From Methylococcus sp. UBA6136 (GTDB taxonomy: Bacteria; Pseudomonadota; Gammaproteobacteria; Methylococcales; Methylococcaceae), in NCBI GenBank assembly GCA_002423305.1, contig DIVI01000233.1:1-8068 (forward strand): DNA of 8,068 bases, given 5' to 3'. Position numbers and translations under genes: made by a program. Below, piece by piece: positions 6,953 to 8,068 of the stretch. How positions within the stretch are numbered: position 1 is the stretch's first letter; every line of letters starts with the position of its first letter. The notes beneath the pieces were generated by a model that was not told the DNA's origin, did no database searches, and saw only the letters and a program-made list of their open reading frames with translations.

Positions 6953-7125
6953 AATTTGTCTGTCAAGTAGAAACTTCCCCGACCCATACCGGGGCCACTC
7001 ACTGATGATTCACCCAACCCATTGTTTCATATAAGCCATTTCGCAGCGTCCAATTCCTGGTCAATCCAATGAATTCCCAGCAATCACGCTTGCGGGCGCC
7101 AATCTTGCACGCGGCATCCACAAAC

Positions 7126-7148
7126 TTATCCACAGACTCTGTGGATGA
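7126..7148. promoter_or_regulatory. Inverted pair of DnaA-box-like sites (site 2)
   Basis: TTATCCACA on the plus strand (7126-7134) is the strongest known DnaA-box form. Five bases later the minus strand carries TCATCCACA (7148-7140), one mismatch from it. The two share the perfect 9-base inverted repeat ATCCACAGA-C-TCTGTGGAT (7128-7146). A weaker related sequence, GCATCCACA, lies 3 bases upstream (7114-7122). The site is about 65 bases before the likely priA start, where a regulator of priA could act. Alternatively the palindrome could bind some other dimeric regulator. Confidence 0.45.
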
Positions 7149-7150
7149 AC

Positions 7151-7184
7151 GGCCCGAGGCCGCATGGTGTCTGGCTCTCGGGCC
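7151..7184 (+). repeat. Inverted repeat forming a hairpin upstream of priA
   Basis: GGCCCGAG at 7151-7158 pairs with CTCGGGCC at 7177-7184, and the stem can continue inward with GCC/GGC across a one-base bulge, leaving an 11-base loop. A run of six T lies 10 bases beyond the stem (7195-7200), too far for a canonical intrinsic terminator. It sits in the probable priA leader, with an alternative in-frame ATG (7164) in its loop, so a translational or attenuation role is conceivable but not shown. Confidence 0.45.
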
Positions 7185-7214
7185 AATGCCAGTATTTTTT
7201 CCCGCCTGACCCTC

Positions 7215-8068
<854 letters not shown>

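Larger units (their letters stand above)
6866..7214. other. Divergent intergenic region between the HNH gene and priA
   Basis: No gene is supported in these 349 bases. The half next to the HNH gene is clearly more AT-rich than the surroundings, with TATAAAAT at 6948-6955 and, on the minus strand, a perfect TTGACA at 6961-6966 that could be the -35 box of the HNH gene; no good -10 box lies at the standard distance from it. Two inverted pairs of DnaA-box-like sequences (6936-6952 and 7126-7148) and a hairpin (7151-7184) are listed separately. A 46-codon open frame from ATG 7069 to TGA 7207 exists but has no ribosome-binding site or recognisable product. Bases about 7000-7110 hold nothing I can name. 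Confidence 0.6.

Noticed and set aside
6961..6966. Minus-strand TTGACA as a complete promoter for the HNH gene
   Set aside because: The -35 hexamer is perfect, but no acceptable -10 hexamer occurs 16-18 bases downstream, so it is only mentioned and not listed as a promoter.
6936..7148. A chromosomal replication origin
   Set aside because: Only four or five DnaA-box-like sites are present, without dnaA, dnaN, gidA or an array of AT-rich 13-mers; a regulatory or titration site fits better.

Overview
The window looks like GC-rich chromosomal DNA of a gammaproteobacterium. The main evidence is a tight hemA-prfA-prmC block on the plus strand, a common gammaproteobacterial order, plus a proteobacterial-type PriA. 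I would tentatively place it among Chromatiales-like lineages, but the sequence does not settle the genus. There is no rRNA, tRNA, CRISPR array or insertion sequence that I can recognise.

Layout. (1) Bases 1-2405, plus strand: the last codons of a probable hemA, then prfA (release factor RF1), then prmC, the methyltransferase that modifies the GGQ glutamine of RF1. The prmC frame does not stop at its usual end. It runs on into a second domain that looks like a JAMM/MPN (M67-type) metallopeptidase whose metal ligands have been replaced. (2) Bases 2406 to about 2957, minus strand: the wreck of a UMF1-family (Atg22-like) MFS transporter gene. It is recognisable only as short homologous blocks scattered over three frames with large deletions, ending right against the prmC-JAMM stop codon. 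(3) Bases 2975-6865, minus strand: an HNH endonuclease gene, a Ca2+-type P-type ATPase and a small exported protein of unknown function, all in the same direction. The last two are 50 bases apart and are probably co-transcribed. (4) Bases 6866-7214: an intergenic region between the divergent HNH and priA genes. It holds two inverted pairs of DnaA-box-like sequences and a hairpin close to the priA start. (5) Bases 7215-8068, plus strand: the N-terminal 284 codons of priA, cut off by the window end just after the Walker A region.

Functionally, prfA and prmC form a substrate-enzyme pair for translation termination. The ATPase probably exports Ca2+ (or a related divalent cation) from the cytoplasm. 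PriA restarts stalled replication forks, so DnaA-box-like sites in front of it would be a plausible link between initiator level and restart capacity, although this is only inference. The least ordinary items are the in-frame fusion of PrmC to a degenerate JAMM domain, the decayed transporter next to it, and the DnaA-box palindromes before priA. I did not find a clear new defence system or other dedicated novel system.
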